Source of the DNA: Parabacteroides gordonii MS-1 = DSM 23371
Lineage (GTDB): Bacteria > Bacteroidota > Bacteroidia > Bacteroidales > Tannerellaceae
Direction of reading: 5' to 3'
Assembly (NCBI RefSeq): GCF_000969825.1
Contig: NZ_KQ033920.1
Span: forward strand, 499,114-563,113
DNA length: 64,000 nucleotides
The number at the start of each line of letters is the position of its first letter. The first letter of the stretch is position 1. The notes below the pieces were generated by a model. That model was not told where the DNA came from. It ran no database searches and saw only the letters and a program-made list of their open reading frames with translations. Both the position numbers and the translations under genes were made by a program. Positions 14,605-22,964 of the stretch are shown here, piece after piece.

Positions 14605-16677
14605 CTACGGGCAGCTTGTGTTCCTTTGAAGATTATATGAACCGATGACAAAACAGCTTTGGTTCGCCGTGTCTTTGGTGATGATGTCCCTTTCCCGCAT
14701 GAAGCGGATATAGCTCTTTGCGGTGCGTTCCTTGATGTCCAAGACCTGCTGCAACTGCTCGCAAAGGTCTATGTAGGTGATGCGTGTCTGCCGCCCGAAG
14801 ATGTCACGTGCGACATTCACCAGTTCCCTTTCCTTGCGCTTCTCCTTTTCCTCACGGGGCTTCTCGCCCTTGTACACGTGCATCCCCGCTTCCTTGTCCC
14901 ATGCAAAGAGCATCAGCGGCACGTCCAGCGGGCTTCCGTCCCTTACTTTCAGGGCTTTTACCACCGACTGGGCGGGTTCATCGTCTTTCTCTATCGAAAG
15001 GATTGTAGCCGCCTTGCGCTGCAACTCGCTGCCCAAATGTCCCCGCAGTTTCAAACCGTTAGGGACGAAGTGCAGCACGCACAGAATACACGTGTTGTAG
15101 ATGCCCGCCAGCCGATAAAGTTCATCTATCACCGCCACGCTTTCCGCTTCATCGTTGGCACTTTTCACAAGGTCGGCGATGCCGTCAATGACGACCAACT
15201 GGATGCCGCCGTACTGGTAGTAGAACTTATCCATGCTCTGCACAATGGCGTTCAGGCGTTCCTTGCGTGACATACCAGTCAGGCAGAACGCTTTCAGCTC
15301 ATTGGGTTTGTCCTGCTGCCCCGCTCGTGCCAGCAGGTTGCTTACATTCTTGAACAGTTGCACTTCCGACTGTTCGGTGTCATAGAGCAAGACCGCCTTG
15401 TGCCTGCCGTTGGCGGTTATCTGTATGCCCAGCGTATCTATGTCCGCACCAGCGGGGCAGATGCAGCCCGCCACGATTGCGGCTACATAATTGCTCTTGC
15501 CCGTTCCCTCGCCCCCGGTGATGCCGAACAGGTTGCCTTGTGTTCCTAACGGAACGTCACCCGCCGAAATAATCTCTTGCGCTTTGGCGGGCGGGTTGTT
15601 GAAATCTATCTCGCACGATTTTAGCATAATTAGTGTGTCACTATACAGGTTGTCTAAAAATTCGATAAACAGTTTCAGGAAATCTTCACGGGTGTTCCCG
15701 GCTTTGAAGTAGTCGGAAATGTCCTTTTCCTCTTTCGTTCCCGGAAGCGGGAGCAGCAGGCGTTTCACGCCAAATTCTTCCAATAATTTTTCCTGCTTGC
15801 GTGAACTTTCCCTGCCCGTCTTGTCCATGTCAAAGAGCAGGACGATGTGCTTGAAGCGGAACGTCAGCCTATAAACCAGCGTGGGCGGTATCGTCACCGT
15901 TTCGCTGTTGAAGCAGATAGCGTGAAAACCATGCGCCGCCAGTGAAAGTACGTCTTTCTCGCCACCCGTGATAAAGAGCGTGTCACCTTTGGCGGGCAGT
16001 TGCTCCAGCCCGAAACAATAGTTCTCGCCGAAGCTGCCGCCGTAGAGGAAACGGGGTGTGGAGAACGGGCGGTACAGCTTGATGTGCTGTTTGCCCTTGT
16101 AGCCGTACATGGGTTCTGCCACCGATGAAATGTAGGTGTACGGCTTCCCCTCTGCCGTTTCACTGTTGTATTCCCGGAGCGAGCAGACCTTGTAATGTTC
16201 CAGCAGTTCGGGCGTGATGCCGTACTGTTGCCAGTACACTAATTCGGCAAGCGGGAACTTCTGTTCCCGGAACTGGTAGGGCTTGACTGGCTTTTCGGGT
16301 GTTTCTTCGGGTTTGTCCGGCTCTGCCCGGCGGACGGTTGCCGGGGGAATGGAAACCGGAGTGCCGGAAGCCAGCCCCAAGCCCAAATCCCGGTCGATGA
16401 TTTCCAGTATCTCCACGAAGTCAGCCGCCCTATTGCAGTCCAGCCCCTTTAACTGCCCCACGAAGAAGAAACAATCGCCGCTATAATTGTCGTTACCGAA
16501 GTCTTTCATCTTGTACATACCGCTATGGCGGTCGAAATAGATGTTGCAGGAAGCCTTGCTGTCCTCGTACAACGGGTTAAGGAAGTTGCGACCTATGCGC
16601 CAGTTACCGGGCAGGTAGTGTTTGAATACCGCCAGCCCGTTACTTGTTCTTTCTAAGATTTCCTCTTTCCTTAGCAT
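14605..16677 (-). CDS. Bifunctional primase-helicase (TOPRIM + RecA-like ATPase)
   Basis: 690 residues. The N-terminus is a DnaG-like region without a classical zinc finger (NIYFDRHSGMYKMKDFG). The TOPRIM core follows: DTLFITGGEKDVLSLAAHG with the catalytic Glu, and HIVLLFDMDKTGRESS with the acidic pair. The C-terminal third is a RecA/RepA-type ATPase with Walker A GITGGEGTGKSN and Walker B IQLVVIDGIADL. It would prime and unwind the element after transfer or during replication. Its start overlaps the upstream HTH gene by 38 bp, so the two form one leftward operon that ends at the terminator near 14,540. Confidence 0.88.
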   Translation of the reverse strand: MLRKEEILERTSNGLAVFKHYLPGNWRIGRNFLNPLYEDSKASCNIYFDRHSGMYKMKDFGNDNYSGDCFFFVGQLKGLDCNRAADFVEILEIIDRDLGLGLASGTPVSIPPATVRRAEPDKPEETPEKPVKPYQFREQKFPLAELVYWQQYGITPELLEHYKVCSLREYNSETAEGKPYTYISSVAEPMYGYKGKQHIKLYRPFSTPRFLYGGSFGENYCFGLEQLPAKGDTLFITGGEKDVLSLAAHGFHAICFNSETVTIPPTLVYRLTFRFKHIVLLFDMDKTGRESSRKQEKLLEEFGVKRLLLPLPGTKEEKDISDYFKAGNTREDFLKLFIEFLDNLYSDTLIMLKSCEIDFNNPPAKAQEIISAGDVPLGTQGNLFGITGGEGTGKSNYVAAIVAGCICPAGADIDTLGIQITANGRHKAVLLYDTEQSEVQLFKNVSNLLARAGQQDKPNELKAFCLTGMSRKERLNAIVQSMDKFYYQYGGIQLVVIDGIADLVKSANDEAESVAVIDELYRLAGIYNTCILCVLHFVPNGLKLRGHLGSELQRKAATILSIEKDDEPAQSVVKALKVRDGSPLDVPLMLFAWDKEAGMHVYKGEKPREEKEKRKERELVNVARDIFGRQTRITYIDLCEQLQQVLDIKERTAKSYIRFMRERDIITKDTANQSCFVIGSYNLQRNTSCP

Positions 16678-16999
16678 ACAGTTGGTGGTTGGTTATCAGG
16701 TTGTCGATGTTCTCCTTGTTGCTCCTTATCAGGCGTTCTTCCAGCATCCGGCGTATCTCGCTGACCTTGTAGAAATAACGTCCCCTGATGTTGGAATAGG
16801 CGATAGTCCCCGACACTCGCAGGCGTTGCAGGGTCTTTTCGCTTATTTTCAAGAACGTGCAGACCTCGTAGCTGTCCACCCACATATCTTCCTCGCTTTG
16901 TCTTGCCGTTTCCACGTGGTTGAAGATGTAGTCGGCAATGGCGGTAATCTTGTTGTCCAGTTCCTTGTAGGCTTTGGACTCGAATGTTATTATTTCCAT
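16640..16999 (-). CDS. Small helix-turn-helix protein (excisionase/MerR-like fold)
   Basis: 119 residues from ATG 16,999 (MEIITFESKAYKELDNK); an upstream in-frame start at 17,068 is less likely because a -7-like GAACTTTG box (17,023-17,030, minus strand) lies inside that extension. The core EDMWVDSYEVCTFLKISEKTLQRLRVSGTIAYSNIRGRYFY, read in pieces, is a winged HTH of the HTH_17/excisionase type. It may be an Xis-like factor or a regulator of the primase, which it overlaps by 38 bp. Function is inferred from fold and position only. Confidence 0.75.
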   Translation of the reverse strand: MEIITFESKAYKELDNKITAIADYIFNHVETARQSEEDMWVDSYEVCTFLKISEKTLQRLRVSGTIAYSNIRGRYFYKVSEIRRMLEERLIRSNKENIDNLITNHQLYAKERGNLRKNK

Positions 17000-17040
17000 A
17001 ATGGTAACTAATTGATTTGCCGCAAAGTTCGGGTGTCCTG

Positions 17041-17076
17041 AAAAATAAAACGCCACAGGCGAACCCACCTGTGGCG
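17041..17076 (-). terminator. Intrinsic terminator of rteC
   Basis: CGCCACAGG (17,051-17,059) pairs perfectly with CCTGTGGCG (17,068-17,076). On the minus strand the stem is followed by TTTTATTTTT. It ends the rteC transcript before the HTH gene. Confidence 0.85.
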
Positions 17077-17103
17077 AAATAAATTTTGTTAAAGCACGGT
17101 TGC

Positions 17104-17964
17104 CTAATCCTGCTCCCTCATGCGCAGCAGCAACCTGTCTTTCAGGGTGGAGAGGAAGCCCGTGCGGTCTTTGGTCTTGGCTTTTAGTTCCATGTAGGTG
17201 TGGTAGAAGTCGCCGAGGTCGATGTCGAACACATATTCAAAATAGGCTACAATCTCCTTTATATCAACCGTTCCCTTGTTCAGACAGCCGCAGGCGTCCA
17301 GTGCATAGACAAGCTCCACCAACGCCCTTTTCGTCCCCGTCCAGCGCAGCACCTTTCCCGTGAAGCCGTTCTTCACCCGCTTGCGCTGTTCCCGGCGTTC
17401 CAGCTCGTGCAGTCGGTTGGTGAGGTATATTTCCAGCAGTTCGTTGGCTAAAATCTTGGCTACCTTGAAGTCGTGACTGGTGCTGAACTGTGGGTCTGTT
17501 TCGTAATAGAAACTGTCCACAATGATTTGTATGTCAGGCTTCCCACGCATGAAATACTGCCTGTCCAAGTAGGTGGCTTTCGTGCGGTGGTACTGGTAGA
17601 ACGCCAAGTTCCGCTGGAACGACTTTGAAATCCGGTCGGTTTCCGACAGCAGGTAGTCCCGCTGCACGTCCTCGCTGCCGCTGGGGAAGCGCACCTCTAT
17701 CTTGTAAACGGTATTGTAATAGATGATTTTGCTTGCTAAAAGCGGTTTCAGTTCCTTGAAGAAGTGTATTTCTTCCTCCGTGCTGGCGAACGGGTAGGAG
17801 ATTATAAAGGTTTTGAGTTCGCCCAGTATCTCTTGCAGGTAGTCCACGCACAGGCGGCAAAGCGTCAGCGTGTCCGCTGCGGTGTCCTCGTATTCCTGTA
17901 TCTGCCATTCCACTTTTTGAAGCAGTCCGGCGAAGTATGTTTCCAACAGTATCTTATGTTCCAT
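17104..17964 (-). CDS. rteC: RteC-family regulator
   Basis: 286 residues from ATG 17,964 (MEHKILLETYFAG). The signature ELKTFIISYPFASTEEEIHFFK, here quoted in parts as FIISYPFASTEEE and HFFKELKPLL, is diagnostic of RteC. In CTnDOT RteC is the tetracycline-induced activator of excision genes. Here neither tetQ nor rteA/rteB is visible, so its inducer is open. A -7 box (17,992-17,999) lies 28 bp upstream and a strong terminator follows, so it is probably monocistronic. Confidence 0.9.
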   Translation of the reverse strand: MEHKILLETYFAGLLQKVEWQIQEYEDTAADTLTLCRLCVDYLQEILGELKTFIISYPFASTEEEIHFFKELKPLLASKIIYYNTVYKIEVRFPSGSEDVQRDYLLSETDRISKSFQRNLAFYQYHRTKATYLDRQYFMRGKPDIQIIVDSFYYETDPQFSTSHDFKVAKILANELLEIYLTNRLHELERREQRKRVKNGFTGKVLRWTGTKRALVELVYALDACGCLNKGTVDIKEIVAYFEYVFDIDLGDFYHTYMELKAKTKDRTGFLSTLKDRLLLRMREQD

Positions 17965-17991
17965 AACCTTGTGCTTATCTTTTATGAAGCA

Positions 17992-17999
17992 CAAAGTTA
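17992..17999 (-). promoter_or_regulatory. -7 box of rteC
   Basis: Minus strand TAACTTTG, exact TAnnTTTG match, 28 bp upstream of ATG 17,964. Confidence 0.6.
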
Positions 18000-18037
18000 C
18001 GGGCATAAAAAATCTGTTTTATTCTTGATTTTTCACA

Positions 18038-18880
18038 TTACGTTCTTGTAACTGTGCATTTTCTTGTTTCCTGCGCTTTTCTGCGTATTTCTCCGGGGGT
18101 ATCTAAAAGATACGCCTTGCAGAAGTCGTTCAGGTTCGATGTCGATGCGAACCCGGTGGTGAACGCCACTTCGGTAAGCGTGAGGTTTGTGTTCAACAGG
18201 TAGTGTTCCACGTCCTTTACCCGTTCCTTTATCACCCATTCCTTAGCCGTGTACCCGGTCATTTTCTTTACCTTTCGCCGGAACGAGCCGTATTCCATGC
18301 CGCATTTGTCCGCCAGTTGCTCGGCATCATAGACCATGTAGCCTTTCAGACGTACCATTTCGGTGAACGTCTGCCTGCCCAGTTCCGGCAGCATCCGTTC
18401 GGCGTGGCGCAGCTCCTTTTCCGTCACCAGCAGTCGGTTGTCCCTTACCGGGTTTCTCCGCAGCAGGTGGAAAGCGTGGCATACCGTGTTGTACACGTTG
18501 CATAGGTACTGCCGCCCCGGTCGCATCCAGTGGAGCGCATCGCAGTAGGCGGTCAGTTCGGGTATGTCGTCCCGCTTGCGGTGCTGTTCCGCCAGTTCGT
18601 CCAGTATGGCGTAACGGGTGGTGGACATACCCAGCAGGATGATGATTGCCTTGTAGTCCTTGTATGCCGCCAGTGTCGGCGTTTCCGGCAGGCTTTTGAG
18701 CGTGTCGCACACGTGGGCGCACAGCCGCCCGTCCTTGCTGAACGGTTTAAGTTCCAAGTAGTTGTCCATTTTCCGGCTGTTGTGCAGCAGCCATGTTACC
18801 TTTTCGTCCAGTTCCTTGCAGGACGCTTCCAGCTCCGCTTCGGGAGCGGGAAGCAATAGTGATGTAATACGTTGTTCCAT
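18038..18880 (-). CDS. AraC-family transcriptional regulator
   Basis: 280 residues. The C-terminal 100 residues carry both AraC helix-turn-helices: QLADKCGMEYGSFRRKVKK and LTEVAFTTGFASTSNLNDF, followed by DTPGEIRRKAQ. The N-terminal 170 residues are helical and do not resemble a sugar-binding cupin. Similar genes sit next to rteC in Bacteroides elements. It lies 30 bp downstream of the cassette array and may be read through from it. Confidence 0.85.
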   Translation of the reverse strand: MEQRITSLLLPAPEAELEASCKELDEKVTWLLHNSRKMDNYLELKPFSKDGRLCAHVCDTLKSLPETPTLAAYKDYKAIIILLGMSTTRYAILDELAEQHRKRDDIPELTAYCDALHWMRPGRQYLCNVYNTVCHAFHLLRRNPVRDNRLLVTEKELRHAERMLPELGRQTFTEMVRLKGYMVYDAEQLADKCGMEYGSFRRKVKKMTGYTAKEWVIKERVKDVEHYLLNTNLTLTEVAFTTGFASTSNLNDFCKAYLLDTPGEIRRKAQETRKCTVTRT

Positions 18881-18910
18881 ATCTGAATAAATTGATTTGT
18901 TTCCTGTACG

Positions 18911-19462
18911 TTACCCGGTAGCCCATAGCCAGACCTTTTGGATTAGCCGCCAAACCACGTGATAAAGGAACATGGCGGCAAGCATAAGAAAACCTGCCCG
19001 CAGGAAATATTCTTCAATGCGTTGCCAAACGCTCGTTTTTCGTTCGGGCATCAGTATGTCCGCCACTTCCTCAAAGCTCTTGCAGGCGAAAATCACTTGC
19101 CGGAACTCGTCTGCGCTGTTCCAGCATTCTTCCTTGAACCACCGTGTCTTGGGGTATCGTTCCGCTACCAGTTCTTGCAGTTTCCGTAACGGGAACGGTT
19201 CGGGGTCGTCCCCGTACTCGTATTCAATGGAAATCACTCGTCCCTGCATCCTGATGCAATATCCCAATATACCTTGCCACTTCACTTTGTGCGCCCTCTT
19301 TTCAACATATTTCGTCCCGGTTGCATCCACAACAATGTAGTTCTTCCGCTTCTTCAACAACTTGGTATTGGTCGTTGTGTACAGTTCTTCCTTGCGAAAC
19401 ACGTATATCATGTTGCCTTTGGGGGCAAAACTGAATATCGGGTATTTTAACTTCGTTTTCAT
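18911..19462 (-). CDS. Uncharacterised protein, paralogue of the next gene, C-terminal membrane helix
   Basis: 183 residues. It opens MKTKLKYPIFSFAPKGNMIYVF and shares with the adjacent 154-residue protein the same N-terminus, a NIVVD-type strand (here YIVVDATGTKY), KWQGI, a YPKT motif and CKSFEEVADIL. The last 35 residues add a hydrophobic helix (FLMLAAMFLYHVVW). I recognise no named family. Tandem diverged copies of small proteins in a cassette array are typical of immunity genes, so an immunity role is plausible (inference). Confidence 0.7.
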   Translation of the reverse strand: MKTKLKYPIFSFAPKGNMIYVFRKEELYTTTNTKLLKKRKNYIVVDATGTKYVEKRAHKVKWQGILGYCIRMQGRVISIEYEYGDDPEPFPLRKLQELVAERYPKTRWFKEECWNSADEFRQVIFACKSFEEVADILMPERKTSVWQRIEEYFLRAGFLMLAAMFLYHVVWRLIQKVWLWATG

Positions 19463-19465
19463 CTT

Positions 19466-19930
19466 TCAATACCCCCGCCAAATCTTCAATAAAATATTTT
19501 TAGAGGGGCAACATCTGAACAATTCTGCCAGTTCCTCAAAACTCTTGCATCTGAATACGGTCTGTGTGAATTCATCTGCGTTTTCCCAAAGCCCGGAACG
19601 ATATTCTTGTGTTTTTGGGTATCGCTTAACGACAATCTCCTGTAATGTCCGTAAAGTAATGCGGACGGGATTTTCCTCGTATTCATTCTCTATTTCAATA
19701 ATGCCGCACTGCATACCTATAAATCCACGTATGCCTTTCCAGCGGATGAAATGGGCTGATTTTATTGTGTACATCATACCTGAAGCATCTACTACAATGT
19801 TCTTTTCACGTTTGTTCCGCTTGAACCATGTTATACTTGTGGTATTATATGTATTCTCTTCCCAACAAACATATACCACGTTGTTTCGGGGAGAGAATGA
19901 AAATATCGGGTATTTTAGTCGAGCTTTCAT
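19466..19930 (-). CDS. Uncharacterised protein, paralogue of the previous gene
   Basis: 154 residues starting MKARLKYPIFSFSPRNNVVYV, clearly homologous to the 183-residue protein 3 bp downstream (NIVVDASGMMY, RWKGIRGF, RYPKTQEY, CKSFEELAELF) but without the C-terminal membrane helix. The two were probably made by tandem duplication. No catalytic motif is visible. It sits in the last cassette with the 65-residue gene 10 bp upstream. Confidence 0.7.
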   Translation of the reverse strand: MKARLKYPIFSFSPRNNVVYVCWEENTYNTTSITWFKRNKREKNIVVDASGMMYTIKSAHFIRWKGIRGFIGMQCGIIEIENEYEENPVRITLRTLQEIVVKRYPKTQEYRSGLWENADEFTQTVFRCKSFEELAELFRCCPSKNILLKIWRGY

Positions 19931-19940
19931 TGGGAATAGT

Positions 19941-20138
19941 TTACTGTTTTATAAAAGCAAAATAAAGCAGGGTAACACCTACCACAACCCCGAAAAAGAT
20001 ACAACCTGTAATATTGAAAGCCCAATCGGGGTAATGGAAATCAAGTTCTTCATAAGGAATGGCGGCTTTCTTTATACATCTGTTCCATACCCATATCAGA
20101 ACTTTTCCAAATCTCTTTACTGTGATAAGGCTACTCAT
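19941..20138 (-). CDS. Small single-span membrane protein
   Basis: 65 residues with one strong hydrophobic segment near the C-terminus (ITGCIFFGVVVGVTLLYFAF) and a basic N-terminal half. No family is recognised. Its ATG lies 3 bp past the first attC-like hairpin, and it is followed without a hairpin by the two paralogues, so these three genes appear to share a cassette. Confidence 0.6.
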   Translation of the reverse strand: MSSLITVKRFGKVLIWVWNRCIKKAAIPYEELDFHYPDWAFNITGCIFFGVVVGVTLLYFAFIKQ

Positions 20139-20141
20139 ATT

Positions 20142-20193
20142 GTTAATGGTTTGGTGAGGAACAACGTTTAGCTGTTATCTCGACCTTGTTAGC
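20142..20193 (-). other. attC-like cassette boundary hairpin 1
   Basis: Minus-strand ends are GCTAACAAGG and CCATTAAC. The arms fold as GGT-C-GAG-AT-AACA / TGTT-C-CTC-A-CC, with a two-base AT bulge opposite a single C, as in the other two sites. It lies between the stop of the 264-residue gene and the start of the 65-residue gene. Confidence 0.6.
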
Positions 20194-20199
20194 AAAATA

Positions 20200-20994
20200 T
20201 TATACCCATTCTAATATTGGGTTAGGTCTATGAACAAAATACTGTCTATTACCCGGAATTGAAAATGTTATTCCTGTAATGCGATTTCGTTCAAGTTCCT
20301 CTTTTAGTTTGTCAGATATATAAATCATCCATGAAAAGTAGGGTATTTGAAACAAATCCATTGAAAAATCAAAAGAACGATTAAAATATATCCTATCAAC
20401 TTGTTCAAAATTCCAATACTCCTCAGATAAAGTAGATATTTGTTTCTGATTTTTTTCTCTTAGCTTTGCCGTTTCAGACAACTTACTTATCATTTCCGAT
20501 ATAGTTTTGTTATGTATAGGCAAGTTCTCTACATCTTTTCTATCTCTTACTAAGTGATATTCTCCTGCTTTTGTTTTTATCCGAATATTAGATTTTTCAT
20601 AATCAATCATTCCTAATATATCATTTTGAATATAGGTAAAGTCATAATGTAGAGCATAATAGTTGGCATCTACTTTATTCCTTTTTTTAGGCATATAAAC
20701 ATCTACATTAAAAAAACGATGTTCGGGTAAAGAACAAAGTTCTATGATGTTTTTGACCTTTTCGGATATACACAAATGCTCTATCGGGCTGAAAATAAAA
20801 TCATTCAGCCTATTAAATTCCACATCATCATAAATCCTAATTTCAAGATTTAAATCGGGAATTTGTTCAGGATACGCACCGTTTTCTTTGATATATTCTC
20901 TCAAAGAGAATTTCGGCTGCTTTTTCCAATAGTTCTTTGTAAACTCCGCAGAACTTGTGTCCTCTACTTCTAATACATGGTATTCTTTGTTCAT
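20200..20994 (-). CDS. Imm11/DUF1629-like immunity protein
   Basis: 264 residues, AT-rich. The layout matches DUF1629/Imm11 proteins: a SPIEHLCISEKVKNIIEL segment mid-protein, then FFNVDVY, and the characteristic close ISDKLKEELERNRITGITF. Such proteins neutralise polymorphic toxins delivered by neighbouring bacteria. No toxin gene is next to it, which is the pattern of orphan immunity genes in acquired defence clusters. It is bounded by attC-like hairpins on both sides, a complete single-gene cassette. Confidence 0.65.
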   Translation of the reverse strand: MNKEYHVLEVEDTSSAEFTKNYWKKQPKFSLREYIKENGAYPEQIPDLNLEIRIYDDVEFNRLNDFIFSPIEHLCISEKVKNIIELCSLPEHRFFNVDVYMPKKRNKVDANYYALHYDFTYIQNDILGMIDYEKSNIRIKTKAGEYHLVRDRKDVENLPIHNKTISEMISKLSETAKLREKNQKQISTLSEEYWNFEQVDRIYFNRSFDFSMDLFQIPYFSWMIYISDKLKEELERNRITGITFSIPGNRQYFVHRPNPILEWV

Positions 20995-21009
20995 AGACTT
21001 TCTGTTTTT

Positions 21010-21057
21010 GCTAATGGTTAGCAGGGAACGGCTCGTCCGTTATCCTGCGTTGTTAGC
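21010..21057 (-). other. attC-like cassette boundary hairpin 2
   Basis: Minus-strand ends are GCTAACAACG and CCATTAGC. The stem is GCAGG-AT-AACGG / CCGTT-C-CCTGC around ACGAG, again with the AT bulge opposite C. It lies between the 241- and 264-residue genes. Confidence 0.65.
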
Positions 21058-21067
21058 TGTATTTTAG

Positions 21068-21793
21068 TCAAAAGTCATGTAGCACAAACAGACTTTTAAC
21101 AAGATAATTTTCTACTGTCCATACGGCATAATATCCGCCTGCACCGTCACTGTTCTGCGTGCTGATGAACAGTGAGTTTCCTTTACCCAATGCCACGACA
21201 ACATTGTTTCGGCTCGGTTCGTATAGATGTGTTATGTATGCTGTTGGAAATTCCAATATTCCGGCAGGGTGCTTGACGGTGACAGATGCGTATTCTTCAT
21301 GCGGAATATTATCATCTATGCCTGTCAAGTCAGAACAACCGTCAATACTCCGAACAAAACCTGCTTCCAAATCATAAACAATGGCATGTTTTTGTGGATT
21401 AAAATTTTGGAAGTCTATCTTTACAGTTAATGTGTCGTTGGCATATACAAGGCATTTATCTGTGCTTTGCGGCTGTTTCTTCAACTGTGGCAAATCTGCC
21501 AAATAACGGATGCGGCTTTTATGGATTTCTCCTATATGGGTATTTCCATTCGGGCAAGTCTTGGTTATGCCCGTTTCTGCTCCATACTCTACGCTATGCC
21601 ATTCTTTATGGCTCTTTTGTGCATCCCAATCGACAAACACATGATTATCCAATAATTTGCCTATTACTGTTCCACTTGTATCACGTACATTTACATATCC
21701 GTCCGCATCCTGAATGACACCGAAGAAACGCTGTTGTGCTTGTATAGGCAAGCAAAACAGAAGTGCCGATATGTAGAAAATAATCTTTTTCAT
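21068..21793 (-). CDS. Exported protein with SH3-like domain, possible periplasmic immunity protein
   Basis: 241 residues. A clear signal peptide (MKKIIFYISALLFCLPIQAQ) is followed by DADGYVNVRDTSGTVIGKLLDNHVF, a bacterial SH3-type segment, then about 150 residues without a recognised domain. As a secreted single-gene cassette between attC-like hairpins, it could bind a cell-wall-directed toxin in the periplasm (inference). Confidence 0.6.
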   Translation of the reverse strand: MKKIIFYISALLFCLPIQAQQRFFGVIQDADGYVNVRDTSGTVIGKLLDNHVFVDWDAQKSHKEWHSVEYGAETGITKTCPNGNTHIGEIHKSRIRYLADLPQLKKQPQSTDKCLVYANDTLTVKIDFQNFNPQKHAIVYDLEAGFVRSIDGCSDLTGIDDNIPHEEYASVTVKHPAGILEFPTAYITHLYEPSRNNVVVALGKGNSLFISTQNSDGAGGYYAVWTVENYLVKSLFVLHDF

Positions 21794-21805
21794 GCTTCTA
21801 TTACA

Positions 21806-21856
21806 GCTAATGGCTTGACAAGGAGCTGCGTTCAGCAGCTATCTTGGCTTGTTATC
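21806..21856 (-). other. attC-like cassette boundary hairpin 3
   Basis: Minus-strand ends are GATAACAAGC and CCATTAGC. The stem is CAAG-AT-AGCTGC / GCAGCT-C-CTTG around TGAAC. Same bulge rule as sites 1 and 2 but different stem sequence, so structure is conserved rather than sequence. Confidence 0.65.
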
Positions 21857-21871
21857 AACATTTATAATTAC

Positions 21872-22885
21872 TTACTCCCATATTATTTCACAAAGAGCCA
21901 GCTTGTTATCTTCATTACAGATAAATGCCCGGTTATTCCAAACATCTAACACTCGGAAAGCACTATATCCACGAGGCATAACGAGGTCAACTAAAGTACA
22001 ATCAGAAAGGCGTAATAGTTTTTGCTTGCCTTTCCATTCATCTGTTTTGAAAATGGAAGATAAAATTAGCCAAGTTCTATCCCCTGAGAATTTACCTCGC
22101 ATCCCATGTTTTCCGGGCAAACGGCTTAAATTGTCTTTACCCCACAATTTATTTTTAAACAAGCCGTTAAACTCCAACTCTATATACCAATAATATCCCA
22201 TTCCAACCAAACCTGCCGGATTAATTGTGCTGCTTTCCAAAAAAGCATATAAATGTCCAGCCTGTTCTTGCATAGAACCTATCAGAGGATAGTTATAATT
22301 GAAAACTGCTTTGGAGAAATCTCCATTCGCTTTTGTCACCGAATCAAGATGCGCCTGCCGAGTTCCAGCTTTGTTATATACACAAGAACCAATGTCAGAC
22401 CAACGGGCAGTCATTGTTGCAAAATTGACAGTCAAAGTTGTGAAACTATTTGTTGCTTCCAAAACCCTATCCACTCTACATACAATAGGAAATACATCAT
22501 GTTCTCCAGTAACAGCTATTGGCATAGGTATGCCTCCGGCACACCAGTTATCCATAGAAATAGAAGTCCAATCACCATTTATTTCAGATAACCACCAAAG
22601 AGTTTTGCTGGCTCCACAAAGAAATAATATTCCGTTATTACAAGATAAAAGTACGGGGTCTTGCACTTCTTGGGGTTTTGGAGTGGGGATAAATTGGGAA
22701 ATATCTCCTTTTATCCATAGCACTCCTTTCGACTTTTGCTGTGAATGATAAACAGAGAATACAATTTCATCTTCGCTACGAACTATCATCCCTTTGCCGC
22801 CAAGTGGACTATATTTGAAAGAAGTGCCAGACAATTCAATTCCGCCAAACTCCCAATCTTTTATTATTTTCAGTTTCGCTTTCAT
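21872..22885 (-). CDS. Uncharacterised cytoplasmic protein, first cassette of the array
   Basis: 337 residues, no signal peptide or membrane span. The sequence is rich in short strands (GILFLCGASKTLWWLSEING, YYWYIELEFNGLF) and could be a beta-propeller-like or repeat fold, but I recognise no family. It starts 80 bp downstream of the recombinase stop and ends 16 bp before attC-like hairpin 3, so it would be the most recently added cassette if the array works like an integron. An immunity role is a guess from context. Confidence 0.6.
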   Translation of the reverse strand: MKAKLKIIKDWEFGGIELSGTSFKYSPLGGKGMIVRSEDEIVFSVYHSQQKSKGVLWIKGDISQFIPTPKPQEVQDPVLLSCNNGILFLCGASKTLWWLSEINGDWTSISMDNWCAGGIPMPIAVTGEHDVFPIVCRVDRVLEATNSFTTLTVNFATMTARWSDIGSCVYNKAGTRQAHLDSVTKANGDFSKAVFNYNYPLIGSMQEQAGHLYAFLESSTINPAGLVGMGYYWYIELEFNGLFKNKLWGKDNLSRLPGKHGMRGKFSGDRTWLILSSIFKTDEWKGKQKLLRLSDCTLVDLVMPRGYSAFRVLDVWNNRAFICNEDNKLALCEIIWE

Positions 22886-22917
22886 GATTAAAATTCCGTT
22901 TTTGTTGATAATTTATT

Positions 22918-22964
22918 TATAACCGCACCTTATGGTGTCGTTCCTACATTCCTATAACTGCACC
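22918..22964 (-). other. Candidate attI-like site next to the array recombinase
   Basis: TATAACCGCACC (22,918-22,929) and TATAACTGCACC (22,953-22,964) are direct repeats with one mismatch, 35 bp apart, between the recombinase stop and the first cassette. This is where an integron would have its primary insertion site. Confidence 0.4.
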
